Source: JBMNGN01 sp050949865 (GTDB lineage: Bacteria; Bacillota; Syntrophomonadia; Syntrophomonadales; Syntrophomonadaceae). From it: DNA of 64,000 nucleotides. Shown piece after piece: positions 30,352-39,751 of the stretch. Below the pieces are notes generated by a model. That model had not been told where the DNA came from, made no database searches, and worked only from the letters and a program-made list of their open reading frames with translations. A program made the translations under genes and the position numbers. Where the stretch lies: contig JBMNGN010000004.1 of NCBI GenBank assembly GCA_050949865.1, forward strand, positions 372,001 through 436,000, written 5' to 3'. Each line of letters opens with the position of its first letter. The first letter of the stretch is position 1.

Positions 30352-30793
30352 TTAAATCCTGAAAAAACTGCTTCAGAAGGTCTCCACACTCTTCCCTCAA
30401 TACTCCTTCTGCAACCTCTACTTGATGATTTAATTCAGGACAACTAAGAATATTTAAAATGGAACCTGCTGCTCCAGCCTTTGGATCCCTCGTACCATAA
30501 ACAAGCTTTCCCAATCTTGCATTGACCATAGCCCCTGCACACATAACACACGGTTCCAGGGTACTATACAGGGCGCAATCAGTAAATCTCCACCTTTTTA
30601 AATGCTGGGCCGCCCTTTGCAGAGTCAGTAACTCAGCATGAGCAGTAGCGTCTTTCCGTAGTTCTTTTTCATTAAAGGCCCAGGCGACAACTTCGTTGCC
30701 GCATACTAAAACCGCGCCTACAGGTATCTCCCCGAAGGAATAACCCTTAGCAGCTAACTCGAGCGCTAGTTTCATATATACATTATCCCTCAC
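30296..30793 (-). CDS. tadA: tRNA-specific adenosine deaminase TadA
   Basis: A 165-residue cytidine/adenosine deaminase-fold enzyme that makes inosine at position 34 of tRNA-Arg(ACG). The zinc site is intact: HAE (in DATAHAELLTLQRA) with the catalytic glutamate, and PCVMCAGAM. The substrate tRNA-Arg(ACG) is encoded 126 bases upstream in the same cluster. The last ~18 codons (GRVGRRRSTRNRVDG end) are read from tRNA-Ser(CGA), so the C-terminus has been extended into, or lost its own stop to, the tRNA gene. The catalytic core is unaffected. Confidence 0.95.
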   Translation of the reverse strand: MRDNVYMKLALELAAKGYSFGEIPVGAVLVCGNEVVAWAFNEKELRKDATAHAELLTLQRAAQHLKRWRFTDCALYSTLEPCVMCAGAMVNARLGKLVYGTRDPKAGAAGSILNILSCPELNHQVEVAEGVLREECGDLLKQFFQDLRRDGRVGRRRSTRNRVDG

Positions 30794-30810
30794 GGGAAAT
30801 TCACTCCAGA

Positions 30811-30887
30811 TGGTGCGCCCGAGAGGACTCGAACCCCTGGCACGCGGTTTAGGAAACCGCTGCTCTTTCCTCCTGAGCTACGGGCGC
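30811..30887 (-). tRNA. tRNA-Arg (CCT)
   Basis: A 77-nt cloverleaf with acceptor GCGCCCG, anticodon CCT and encoded CCA. It lies between tRNA-Arg(ACG) and tadA. Confidence 0.96.
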
Positions 30888-30918
30888 TCGTTATCTCTAT
30901 CGCTTCTATGGCGTACAA

Positions 30919-30995
30919 TGGCGCGCCCGCAGGGATTCGAACCCCGGACCTCCAGATTCGTAGTCTGTTACTCTATCCAGCTGAGCTACGGGCGC
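30919..30995 (-). tRNA. tRNA-Arg (ACG)
   Basis: A 77-nt cloverleaf with acceptor GCGCCCG, anticodon ACG and encoded CCA. A34 is the expected target of the TadA deaminase encoded just downstream. Confidence 0.96.
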
Positions 30996-31044
30996 ATATA
31001 AACATATAATATTATCATTTATTTAAAACAGTTAGTTACTAAAA

Positions 31045-31138
31045 TGGCGGAGAGAGAGGGATTCGAACCCTCGAGACAGTTGTTAGCCGTCTACTCGCTT
31101 AGCAGGCGAGCGCCTTCAGCCTACTCGGCCATCTCTCC
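31045..31138 (-). tRNA. tRNA-Ser (GCT)
   Basis: A 94-nt class II cloverleaf with acceptor GGAGAGA, anticodon GCT, long variable arm and encoded CCA. It decodes AGC/AGU. Confidence 0.96.
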
Positions 31139-31148
31139 TTATCCTTTA

Positions 31149-31238
31149 TGGCGGAGGAGGTGGGATTCGAACCCACGGAACCCGAAAAGGTTCAACGGTT
31201 TTCAAGACCGCCTCCTTCAACCGCTCGGACACCCCTCC
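31149..31238 (-). tRNA. tRNA-Ser (TGA)
   Basis: A 90-nt class II cloverleaf with acceptor GGAGGGG (one G-U pair), anticodon TGA and encoded CCA. It is the first tRNA downstream of serS. Confidence 0.95.
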
Positions 31239-31314
31239 ATTGCTTGAGAATCCTTTTTTTCTCCAATGCAAAGGAAAGTATATCACAGGCCCTCCAGGTT
31301 GTCAATAAAGCCTA

Positions 31315-32588
31315 TTATCTAATTTCGCTCAACCCCCCCATATATGGTCTAAGCACCTCCGGGATTATAATTGAACCATCTTCCTGCTGATAGTTCTCAA
31401 GAATAGCCGCAACGGTTCGCCCAACTGCAACTCCTGACCCATTTAGCGTATGTACATACTGAAGCTTTTCTTTCGCTGCTGGACGATACCTGATGTTGGC
31501 TCTCCGCGCCTGGAAATCTTCGCAATTGGAACATGATGATATTTCTTTATACTCATTATAGCTGGGCATCCATACTTCAATATCATAAGTCTTAGCTGCT
31601 GAAAACCCCATATCACCAGTGCTGAGCAGCATTACCCGGTAGGGAAGACCCAGCAATTGCAAAACCTCTTCGGCATCGGCGGTCATCCGCTCAAGTTCCT
31701 GATAAGATTCCTGTGGGGTTACAATCTTAACCAGCTCTACTTTGTTGAACTGGTGCTGCCTTATAACCCCTCTGGTATCGCGTCCGTGCGAACCTGCCTC
31801 CGCCCGGAAACAAGGGGTGTAGGCGGTTAAATAAATAGGCAGATCTTTGGCATCTATGACTTCTTCTCGGAATAGATTCGTCAATGGTACCTCTGCTGTC
31901 GGGATCAAGTAAAAGTCATGCCCTTCTATTCTAAACATATCCTCATCAAATTTGGGCAATTGTCCTGTTCCTAACATGCAAGCGGAAGAAACCATATAGG
32001 GAGGTAGTATTTCTGTATAACCATGCTTGTATATGTGTATATCAATAAAAAAGTTGATAACTGCCCTTTCTAGCTGCGCCCCTTTACCTTTATAAACCGT
32101 AAATCTGGCCCCAGATAGTTTGGCTGCCCGCTCAAAGTCAAGTATATTCAACTCAGGCCCTATATCCCAATGGGCTTTAGGTTCGAAGTTGAACGTGCTC
32201 GGGATTCCCCATCTTCTAACCTCTACGTTTTCTGCCTTGCCTGTTCCTACCGGAACAGAATGGTGGGGAAGGTTGGGTATGTTTAGAAGAATTTTATTAA
32301 TATCATACTCAATAGCCTTTATTTGTTCATCTAAGGCCTTAATATCCCCTGGGCTATTTCTCTAACTTTGGCCATAAGCTCATCCGGGTTTTGGTTGTTT
32401 TTTTTTAGACGCCCTACCTCCTGAGAGGTTAAATTGCGGAACTTTTTCAACTCCTCTACCCGGGTTAACGCTTTACGCCTTTTTTCATCCAATTGCAGGA
32501 ATTGTTCTAACGTCCCATCCATATTCCTTTTTTTCAGTTCCTGCTCAAATCTCTCCGGATTTGCCCGAATAGCTTTAATATCCAGCAA
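31315..32588 (-). pseudogene. serS: seryl-tRNA synthetase, split by a single-base frameshift
   Basis: Charges tRNA-Ser. The N-terminal coiled-coil arm (32588 down to 32346) and the class II catalytic core (frame ending 31315, with FRAEAGSHGRDTRGV as motif 2 and GVAVGRTVAAILEN as motif 3) lie in different frames. Adding one G at the GGGG run (32346-32349) restores an uninterrupted protein of 424 residues, the normal length, reading VREIAQGDIKALDEQI across the join. Without it the reading stops at 32331. Because the gene is essential, a sequencing error is likely. It follows serA and precedes all four serine tRNAs. Confidence 0.92.
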
Positions 32589-32651
32589 TTCAGCACCTCC
32601 TTATTTAAATAGGCCGGATATTAATCCGGCTATCTAATATTTAATCCTCGC

Positions 32652-34245
32652 TTAGAATTTTAACAGTTTGGGAACCCCGGTTATACCATCCAGTTTTCCC
32701 AGTTTCTTTAAAACTTCATCTTCAACCTTATTGTCAATGTTTATCAACATTATGGCTATTTCGCCCTTATTCTTGCGAGCCACTTTCATACCCGCAATGT
32801 TTACCCCTTCATCACCAAGAGCAGTAGCAAAAGGCCCGATGACTCGCGGACGGTCTTCATTCTCTACAATAATCATGTAACCTTCCAGGGTGCTCTCGGT
32901 TTCATAACCGTTAATCTCCACCAGTTGCGGATTTCTTGACCTGGAAAGGGTCCCTTCTATTTCCAGTTCATGTCCCTGATTAATTATTTTCGCACTAACC
33001 AGGTTCTTATATCTCTTGGGACTTTGATCCTGTTTGCGTTCATAGATCCTGATCCCTCTCTCTTCAGCCAAAAGTCTGGCATTAACGAAATTTACCTGCC
33101 CATACATGACTGGCTCCAGCAACCCTTTGAGAAAGGCTATGGTTAGCATTTCTGTTTCATTCTTGGTTATAGGTCCGCTATAGGTTAGCTCTATCCGGTT
33201 TATTCGGGACTTCTCCAATTGATAATAAATGCTGCCCATTTTTTCCGCCAGTTTAATATAAGGCTTCAAATATTCCAATTCTTCCCCTAGCATGGTAGGT
33301 AGGTTCACAACATTAGGCACTATTTCCCCTTTAAGGGCTTTAATCACCTGTTCAGCAATGTTTTCCCCCACCCGCTTTTGGGCCTCGAAGGTATCTGCCC
33401 CTAAATGAGGGGTACACACAACTTTATCAAATTTAAATAAGGGATTCTCTATAGCTGGTTCCTTTTCAAAAACATCCAAGCCAACACTGGCAATCTTTTT
33501 GGATTCCAGACCTTTTATAATCGCTTCCTCTTTAATTATGCCACCCCGGGCGCAGTTTACTAAGCGGACACCATCTTTGGCATGTTTCAATACTTCTTCG
33601 TCTATCATATACATAGTCTCTTCATTTCTGGGGGTGTGAACAGTTATAAAATCAGACTGCCTTACCAATTCTTCCAATGTCTCAATTTTTTCCGCTCCAT
33701 ATCTTTCAAACCGTTCGTCGGAAATGTAAGGATCATAGGCTATAACTCTCATATTAAATGCCTTAAGCCGGGTAGCTACCATTGAACCGATTCTTCCCAA
33801 GACCTACAATCCCAACCGTTTTCCCGTAAAGCTCAACCCCCCTGAAGGGTTTGCGGTCCCATATACCCGCCTTCAAATAATTATTGGCCCAGGCGGTATT
33901 CCTGATCGACGACAGTAAAAGGCTTATGGTCTGTTCCGCCGCTGAGATCGTGTTGCTATCCGGTGTATTAGCCACAACTATACCGTACCGGGTGCAAACA
34001 TCTACATCTATATTATCTATCCCGTTCCCGGCCCGTCCGACCACTTTTAGTTTTTTGGCTCTGGCTACTAACTCCTCGTCAACCTGGGTAACGCTCCTCA
34101 CTATTAGAGCATCATACTGATCTATGATATTTAGGAGTTCTTCACGGGAAATGCCATCCCGGTAATCAACCTGTAGTTCCTTTTTCAGTAACTCTATTCC
34201 TTCGTCAGCTATTCTTTCGGTTACTATTACCCTTTTTTTGTCCAC
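32652..34245 (-). pseudogene. serA: D-3-phosphoglycerate dehydrogenase, split by a single-base frameshift
   Basis: First enzyme of serine synthesis, oxidising 3-phosphoglycerate with NAD. The N-terminal part (34245-33799) carries GRAGNGIDNIDV; the remainder has the rest of the NAD-binding domain (GRIGSMVATRL), the HTPRNEET loop, the catalytic histidine region (CTPHLGA), an intervening ASB-type domain and a C-terminal ACT domain (MIIVENEDRPRVIG). The two frames join at a GGG run (33796-33798). Removing one G gives GLGRIGS and a 530-residue protein of normal length. An artefact or a real mutation are both possible. It is downstream of the serine T-box. Confidence 0.92.
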
Positions 34246-34262
34246 CTTTATACCCCTTTCTC

Positions 34263-35420
34263 TCAGTCTATTCGGTTCAAAATTAACTGTTGTGCCCTTT
34301 CCACCCCGGCACCTATGTTAACCTTAGCTCCCAATTTACTTAAAGTAATTTCGAGAGCCGCAATAACTGCTACCAGATCCAATTCCCTTACATAGCCCAG
34401 ATGTCCGATGCGGAAAATAACATCATCAAGGGTCTGCTGTCCTCCAGCCACCACTATGTTAAATTTCTCCCGCATATACTGACGGATTTTATTTCCGCCG
34501 ATTTCCTTTGGAGCCAGAACCGCAGTTACAGCTGCAGATGCTGATTGGTCTTCGGCGAATAAATCAAGTCCCATTGCTTTTATTGAGCTTCTTACTAAAT
34601 TACGGTAATTAGCGTGCCTTACAAGGATATTGTCCAGACCCTCTTCAAGCATTATTTGAAGTGACTCCCGTAATCCATAAAATAACGAAATCGGTGGAGT
34701 AAACGGGGTCTGTCCTTTTTCTAAATACTTAAGCCCGTTGCTTACATCCCAATAAAATTTACAGTTGGTCGTCTTCTGGTGGACCTTATATGCCCTATCA
34801 TTAAAGGCTAAGAAGCTTAATCCGGGCGGAATCATAAAAGCCTTTTGGGAACCGCTGACTACCACATCTAATCCCCATTCATCCATTCTTAAGTCCATGG
34901 CTGCCAATCCACTAACTGAATCGATTATAAAAAGCGCTGGATGGTGCATAATCTCCCGGCGAATAGTCTTTATATCGTTTACGACCCCGGTTGATGTTTC
35001 ATTGTGGGTTATTAGCACTGCTTTTATTTTATGTTCTTTATCTTCATTAATCCGCTCTTTTATAACTTGCGGATCTGCCGCTTGACCCCAGGGAAAATCA
35101 ATTTTCTCCACCTGAGCACCAAATTCTTTAGCTATCTTAGCCAACCGGTCTCCAAAAACCCCTATTGATACGGCCAGCACCTTGTCACCGGGGGATATAA
35201 AATTTACCACCGCAGCTTCCAGCCCACCTGATCCAGAAGATGGGTATATAAGGACATTATGTTCAGTCCTGTAGACCTTTTTTATATTCTCCGTTGTTTC
35301 GAATAATATCTCTTTAAATTCTGCTCCCCGGTGATTAACCATGGACCTGTTCATAGCACTCAATACCCTTTGAGGAATCGGAGTTGGTCCTGGTAACAAC
35401 AAAAACTGCTCTCCAACCAT
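34263..35420 (-). CDS. class V (AGXT-like) aminotransferase, probably for serine synthesis
   Basis: A 385-residue PLP enzyme of the alanine-glyoxylate/serine-pyruvate aminotransferase family. It opens with LLPGPTPIPQRVLSAM, and the PLP lysine lies in SGSQKAFMIPPGLSF. It stands directly upstream of serA (17 bases) and behind a serine T-box. It therefore probably transaminates 3-phosphohydroxypyruvate, replacing the unrelated SerC. That substrate is inferred from context only; serine-glyoxylate activity remains possible. Length and domain pattern are normal. Confidence 0.85.
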   Translation of the reverse strand: MVGEQFLLLPGPTPIPQRVLSAMNRSMVNHRGAEFKEILFETTENIKKVYRTEHNVLIYPSSGSGGLEAAVVNFISPGDKVLAVSIGVFGDRLAKIAKEFGAQVEKIDFPWGQAADPQVIKERINEDKEHKIKAVLITHNETSTGVVNDIKTIRREIMHHPALFIIDSVSGLAAMDLRMDEWGLDVVVSGSQKAFMIPPGLSFLAFNDRAYKVHQKTTNCKFYWDVSNGLKYLEKGQTPFTPPISLFYGLRESLQIMLEEGLDNILVRHANYRNLVRSSIKAMGLDLFAEDQSASAAVTAVLAPKEIGGNKIRQYMREKFNIVVAGGQQTLDDVIFRIGHLGYVRELDLVAVIAALEITLSKLGAKVNIGAGVERAQQLILNRID

Positions 35421-35510
35421 TTTTTACCCTCCTTAGTTAAACCTTTACATAGCCTATAGAATCTATAATTACCAGCTATTTTCTAGCGAGTAATTTCTTT
35501 CTTTAAGAAT

Positions 35511-35736
35511 AAAAAAACCTCTGTCCCGGTTAGGGACGAGAGGTTATTCCCGCGTTGCCACCCTTATTGGTTGTTACACCCACTCAAAGTTATAACGGAA
35601 CCACCGGACTGCATGGCAGCCAGCCTCCAGGGGCGGATTCAAAACCACCCTATACTGATTTGCACCAACCATCAGCTCTCTTTAATAGCAAATGGAATCT
35701 ACTTTTCCCCTATCACAGGCTTATTTATGGATATTG
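35511..35736 (-). promoter_or_regulatory. T-box leader, serine-specific
   Basis: The minus strand carries all T-box landmarks in order: AGAGAGCTGATGGTTGGTG of stem I, a specifier loop GAATCCGCCC that reads GAA-UCC (serine), the T-box GGGTGGCAACGCGG at 35550-35563, and an intrinsic terminator (AACCTCTCGTCCC arm, loop, GGGAC-AGAGGTT arm, T7) at 35511-35545. Uncharged tRNA-Ser(GGA) should bind and prevent termination, turning on the aminotransferase, serA and serS. A transcript start near 35736 gives a leader of about 225 nt. Confidence 0.9.
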
Positions 35737-35742
35737 AAATAA

Positions 35743-35771
35743 ATTATATTATATGAATATGGCTTTTGCAA
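35743..35771 (-). promoter_or_regulatory. promoter of the serine T-box operon
   Basis: On the minus strand TTGCAA (35766-35771), a 17-base spacer and TATAAT (35743-35748) precede the T-box leader. Confidence 0.7.
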
Positions 35772-35778
35772 GAATAGA

Positions 35779-36348
35779 TTATACCATATCCAAAAAAAAT
35801 TTATGCATATCAAACCGATCAGTCAGTTCTGGGTGAAATGCGGTGGCCAAAAACTGTTTTTCTTTTACCATTACTATTTTATCACGATGTTTGGCCAATA
35901 CCTCCACCCCATTTCCCACTTTTTCGACATATGGAGCTCTAATAAATACCCCTTTCGTATAGCCTAGCCCAGCTATGTTTAATTCGGTTTCAAAGCTTTC
36001 CACCTGCCGTCCAAAGGCATTTCTTTTTACCACTATATCCATTAAGCCTAACCGGGGCTGATCAGACCCTATAATGTCTTTGGCCAGGAGTATCATTCCT
36101 GCACATGTACCCCATATGGGAAGTCCCTTCTTTTGCCTGTTCCTTGATGATGCAGTATCAATGGAAAAAGCGGACAATAATATTCCTATCGAAGTACTCT
36201 CCCCGCCGGGTATGATTAACCCGTCAATTTCCATCAGTTCATTGGAATTTCTAACCAAGATCGGCTGGGCTCCGCATTTCTCAATTGCCTCCTGGTGCTC
36301 TATGAAAGCCCCCTGCATGGCCAGGATTCCTATTCTCTTACCAGCCAC
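35779..36348 (-). CDS. pdxT: pyridoxal 5'-phosphate synthase glutaminase subunit PdxT
   Basis: A 189-residue class I glutamine amidotransferase. It shows PGGEST, the nucleophile cysteine in WGTCAGM, and the histidine in FHPEL. It hydrolyses glutamine and channels ammonia to PdxS in the deoxyxylulose-independent vitamin B6 pathway. It overlaps the pdxS end by 11 bases, so the two are translationally coupled. Normal length. Confidence 0.96.
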   Translation of the reverse strand: MAGKRIGILAMQGAFIEHQEAIEKCGAQPILVRNSNELMEIDGLIIPGGESTSIGILLSAFSIDTASSRNRQKKGLPIWGTCAGMILLAKDIIGSDQPRLGLMDIVVKRNAFGRQVESFETELNIAGLGYTKGVFIRAPYVEKVGNGVEVLAKHRDKIVMVKEKQFLATAFHPELTDRFDMHKFFLDMV

Positions 36349-37222
36349 GATCCTGCATCCTTTCTTCCGGTCTAATTGAGCTGATGTCTATACCCACCAT
36401 AGGCTCTCCAAGATCTTTTGATACATCAGCCAAAACCGCCGGATCGTTGTAGTATGTGGTAGCCGCCACTATAGCCTTGGCTCTTTTTACCGGATCCCCG
36501 GATTTAAAAATTCCAGACCCAACAAAGATTCCATCACACCCCAGCTGCATCATTAAAGCTGCATCTGCCGGAGTAGCTATCCCCCCTGCAGCAAAATTTA
36601 CCACCGGAAGCCTTTTATTTTTAGCTACTTCCAATAATAATTCGTACGGTGCCTGCAACTCTTTAGCTGCTGTCATTAGCTCTTCTTCAGGCAAATTGCA
36701 TATCCATCTGATTTCATCATTTACCTGCCTGATATGCCTCACGGCCTCAATTACATTCCCAGTTCCAGGCTCGCCTTTAGTTCTAATCATAGCTGCGCCT
36801 TCACCTATACGCCTTAAAGCTTCTCCTAAATTACGCGCCCCGCACACAAAAGGCACCTTAAACCCGTGTTTATTTATATGGTATTTATCATCAGCCGGCG
36901 TAAGCACTTCGCTCTCGTCGATATAATCTACTCCCAAGGACTGTAACACCTGGGCTTCAACAAAATGACCTATTCTGCACTTGGCCATAACCGGTATGGT
37001 AACACTATCCATAATCCTAAGAACGACTACTGGGTCCGCCATCCTGGCTATTCCCCCAGCCGCTCTGATATCAGCAGGAACCCTTTCCAAAGCCATAACT
37101 GCACATGCTCCAGCTTTTTCAGCAATCTTAGCCTGTTCCGGAGTTGTAACATCCATAATTACTCCGCCTTTTAACATCTGAGCAAGCCCGGCTTTTACGC
37201 TAAATGTTCCCTTCTGTTCCAT
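36338..37222 (-). CDS. pdxS: pyridoxal 5'-phosphate synthase subunit PdxS
   Basis: A 294-residue TIM-barrel synthase that builds PLP from ribose 5-phosphate, glyceraldehyde 3-phosphate and ammonia. The start is set at 37222 (MEQKGTFSVKAGLAQMLKGG) because GGAGGG precedes it and family members begin there; the longer frame to 37285 is not conserved. The KGGVIMDV lysine region and the GEPGTGN segment are intact. Forms a complex with PdxT from the next gene. PLP is also the cofactor of the class V aminotransferase and SelA in this window. Confidence 0.96.
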   Translation of the reverse strand: MEQKGTFSVKAGLAQMLKGGVIMDVTTPEQAKIAEKAGACAVMALERVPADIRAAGGIARMADPVVVLRIMDSVTIPVMAKCRIGHFVEAQVLQSLGVDYIDESEVLTPADDKYHINKHGFKVPFVCGARNLGEALRRIGEGAAMIRTKGEPGTGNVIEAVRHIRQVNDEIRWICNLPEEELMTAAKELQAPYELLLEVAKNKRLPVVNFAAGGIATPADAALMMQLGCDGIFVGSGIFKSGDPVKRAKAIVAATTYYNDPAVLADVSKDLGEPMVGIDISSIRPEERMQDRGW

Positions 37223-37301
37223 CTGCTTCCCTCCTTCAACAAACCCCATTTTATCCTGCAAGTTTATCAGTAAAGATTTTAACACTAATCAATTATAAAT
37301 C

Positions 37302-39737
37302 CTATTCTTCCTTTTCGCTTTTAAATCTGGCCACCGCTACAATTTTATCATCATCAGGCAAACGCATAAGCAATACCCCCCGGGAATACCTTTTTTGAAT
37401 CGGAACCCCTTCAACTTCAATCCTTATAATCTGGCCTTCGCCGGTTAGTATAACCAATTCCTCTTCCTTGGATACGATTTTAAACGCCACCAGGTTACCG
37501 TTTTTCTTGGTTACCTCAATGGTTTTTAATCCCCTTCCTCCTCGGTTTTGGACCTTAAATTCGGTTAAGGCAGTTCTTTTACCATAACCATTTTCTGTAA
37601 CCAGTATAACATCGGCATCTTTCCTGCATTTATCTATTCCCACCACCCAATCGCCTTTTAGCAGGGATATAGCCTTAACTCCCCGGGCAGTTCTCCCCAT
37701 TTCCCTTACTTGATCCGCTTTAAATACAATTGAGATACCTCCTGAGGTAGCCACCATGATATTATCTTCTGGTTCTATTCTTAATACCCCTACCAGTTCA
37801 TCTCCTTCATCAAGGTTTATAGCAATTAATCCATTTTTCCGGATGTTTTCAAAGGCTGAAAGCATTACTTTTTTAATTATTCCCTTTTTGGTTACCATAA
37901 TCAGATGCCGTTTACGGTCGAAGTACCTAGCCGGAAGCATGGTGGTTACTTTTTCATCTGACCCTAGTTCCAGAAAATTTACCAATGGCATCCCTTTGGA
38001 TTGTCTTGATGATTCCGGCAGCTGATGAGCCTTGCAGGAATAGACCCTACCCTGGTTGGTAAAGAAAAGAACGTTGGAGAGTGCTCCCGTTACAATAACT
38101 TCACTAATAAAATCTTCGCTCCTGGTAGAGGTGGAACTAATCCCCCGCCCTCCTCTTTTTTGTGATTTATACACATCTAAAGGCTGCCGTTTAATATATC
38201 CCCGGTGGGTAAGAGTAATTACTGCCTCCTGGTCCTCTATAAAATCTTCTTCTTCATAATTATTTATATCATAGGCCAGTTGGGTTCTTCTCTTATCACC
38301 ATATTTCTGTTTTATTTCGTCCAGGTCGTCTTTAATGAACTGCTTTACTCTTTCTGGTCTAGCCAGTATATCTTCATAATCAGCAATCTTTAAAAGAATT
38401 TCCTGATATTCCTGTTCTATTTTATCCCTTTCTAGTCCAGTTAACTGCGCCATTCTCATATCTAGAATAGCATTGGCTTGCTCTTCGGTTAAGCTAAACC
38501 TTTCTACCAGTTGCCTGCGTGCAGTATCACGATCCCTGGAATTTCTTATCAAAGCTATGACCGCATCCAGGTTATCAATGGCAATTTTTAAACCTTCCAG
38601 TATATGTTTCTTTTGATTGGCCAGGTTTAAATCATACCGGGTCCGCCTGGTTATTACTTCCTGCCGGTGGTGAAGATAATGCTGCATTACCTGTTTAAGA
38701 CTTAAAACCATGGGTTCTCCATTGACCAAGCCCAACATGTTTATTCCAAAGGTATCTTCTAACTGGGTATGCTTAAACAGTTTATTTATCACCACATTTA
38801 AGTTTATTTCTCGTCGAACTTCAATAACTACCCTAATGCCTTTTCGATCTGATTCATCCCTTAAAGCTGTTATTCCATCAATCTTTTTGTCCCTAACCAG
38901 TTCAGCTATTTTTTCCACCAGGCGGGCTTTATTAACCTGATACGGTATCTCGGTTATTATTATTAAATTGCGCCCCGATTTTCTTTCCTGGACCTCGTAT
39001 TTGGCCCTAATTTTTATACTTCCTCTGCCGGTTTCATAAGCTTGTTTTATCCCGTTGGTATTAACGATACCTGCCGTAGGGAAATCGGGGCCAGGAATAA
39101 TTTTCATTAGATCATCGATGGTAGCCCCCGGATTATCTATCAACAATTTTAAGCCGTCTACTATTTCTCCTAAATTATGGGGGGGGATATTAGTAGCCAT
39201 CCCCACTGCGATTCCAGAAGAGCCATTGATTAATAAATTGGGTATACGTGCAGGTAAGACTGCCGGCTCTTTTCGGGAATCATCATAATTAGATCTCCAA
39301 TCTACTGTATCTTTTTCTATATCCTTAAGCAGTTCTTCGGCTATGCGTGACATCCTGGACTCGGTATATCTCATAGCTGCTGCTGCATCCCCATCAATTG
39401 AACCGAAATTTCCATGACCATCTATTAGAGGATATCTCATGGAAAAATCCTGGGCTAATTTAACCATGGTTTGATAAATAGCTGCATCTCCATGTGGATG
39501 GTATTTCCCCATAACTTCCCCCACTATATTGGCTGATTTTTTATGGGGTTTATCATAGGTCATCCCCTGGTCATACAAAGCATACAGGATTCTCCTGTGC
39601 ACAGGTTTTAATCCATCCCTTACGTCCGGCAAGGCTCTAGAGACGATAACGCTCATGGAATATTCCAAAAAAGATTTTCTGACTTCTTTTCCAATATCAA
39701 CAGGTATAGTCTTTTCGAAGAGATCTCCTTGTCCCAC
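37302..39737 (-). CDS. gyrA: DNA gyrase subunit A
   Basis: An 811-residue type II topoisomerase subunit. The catalytic tyrosine lies in AAAMRYTESRMS, the quinolone-region GDAAIYQTMVKLAQDFSMRY is intact, and the C-terminal half is the DNA-wrapping beta-pinwheel with the GyrA-box-like QRRGGRG variant (KSQKRGGRGIS). With GyrB it introduces negative supercoils. It follows gyrB by 14 bases as the last gene of the dnaN-recF-remB-gyrB-gyrA string. Confidence 0.97.
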   Translation of the reverse strand: MGQGDLFEKTIPVDIGKEVRKSFLEYSMSVIVSRALPDVRDGLKPVHRRILYALYDQGMTYDKPHKKSANIVGEVMGKYHPHGDAAIYQTMVKLAQDFSMRYPLIDGHGNFGSIDGDAAAAMRYTESRMSRIAEELLKDIEKDTVDWRSNYDDSRKEPAVLPARIPNLLINGSSGIAVGMATNIPPHNLGEIVDGLKLLIDNPGATIDDLMKIIPGPDFPTAGIVNTNGIKQAYETGRGSIKIRAKYEVQERKSGRNLIIITEIPYQVNKARLVEKIAELVRDKKIDGITALRDESDRKGIRVVIEVRREINLNVVINKLFKHTQLEDTFGINMLGLVNGEPMVLSLKQVMQHYLHHRQEVITRRTRYDLNLANQKKHILEGLKIAIDNLDAVIALIRNSRDRDTARRQLVERFSLTEEQANAILDMRMAQLTGLERDKIEQEYQEILLKIADYEDILARPERVKQFIKDDLDEIKQKYGDKRRTQLAYDINNYEEEDFIEDQEAVITLTHRGYIKRQPLDVYKSQKRGGRGISSTSTRSEDFISEVIVTGALSNVLFFTNQGRVYSCKAHQLPESSRQSKGMPLVNFLELGSDEKVTTMLPARYFDRKRHLIMVTKKGIIKKVMLSAFENIRKNGLIAINLDEGDELVGVLRIEPEDNIMVATSGGISIVFKADQVREMGRTARGVKAISLLKGDWVVGIDKCRKDADVILVTENGYGKRTALTEFKVQNRGGRGLKTIEVTKKNGNLVAFKIVSKEEELVILTGEGQIIRIEVEGVPIQKRYSRGVLLMRLPDDDKIVAVARFKSEKEE

Positions 39738-39751
39738 TGTAACTTGTCCTC

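Noticed and set aside
35555..35756. Two plus-strand ORFs of about 60 codons
   Set aside because: They run antisense through the T-box leader, whose structure explains the sequence.
37204..37285. Extended N-terminus for pdxS starting at 37285
   Set aside because: Family members begin at MEQKG-like sequence, and GGAGGG stands directly in front of the methionine at 37222.
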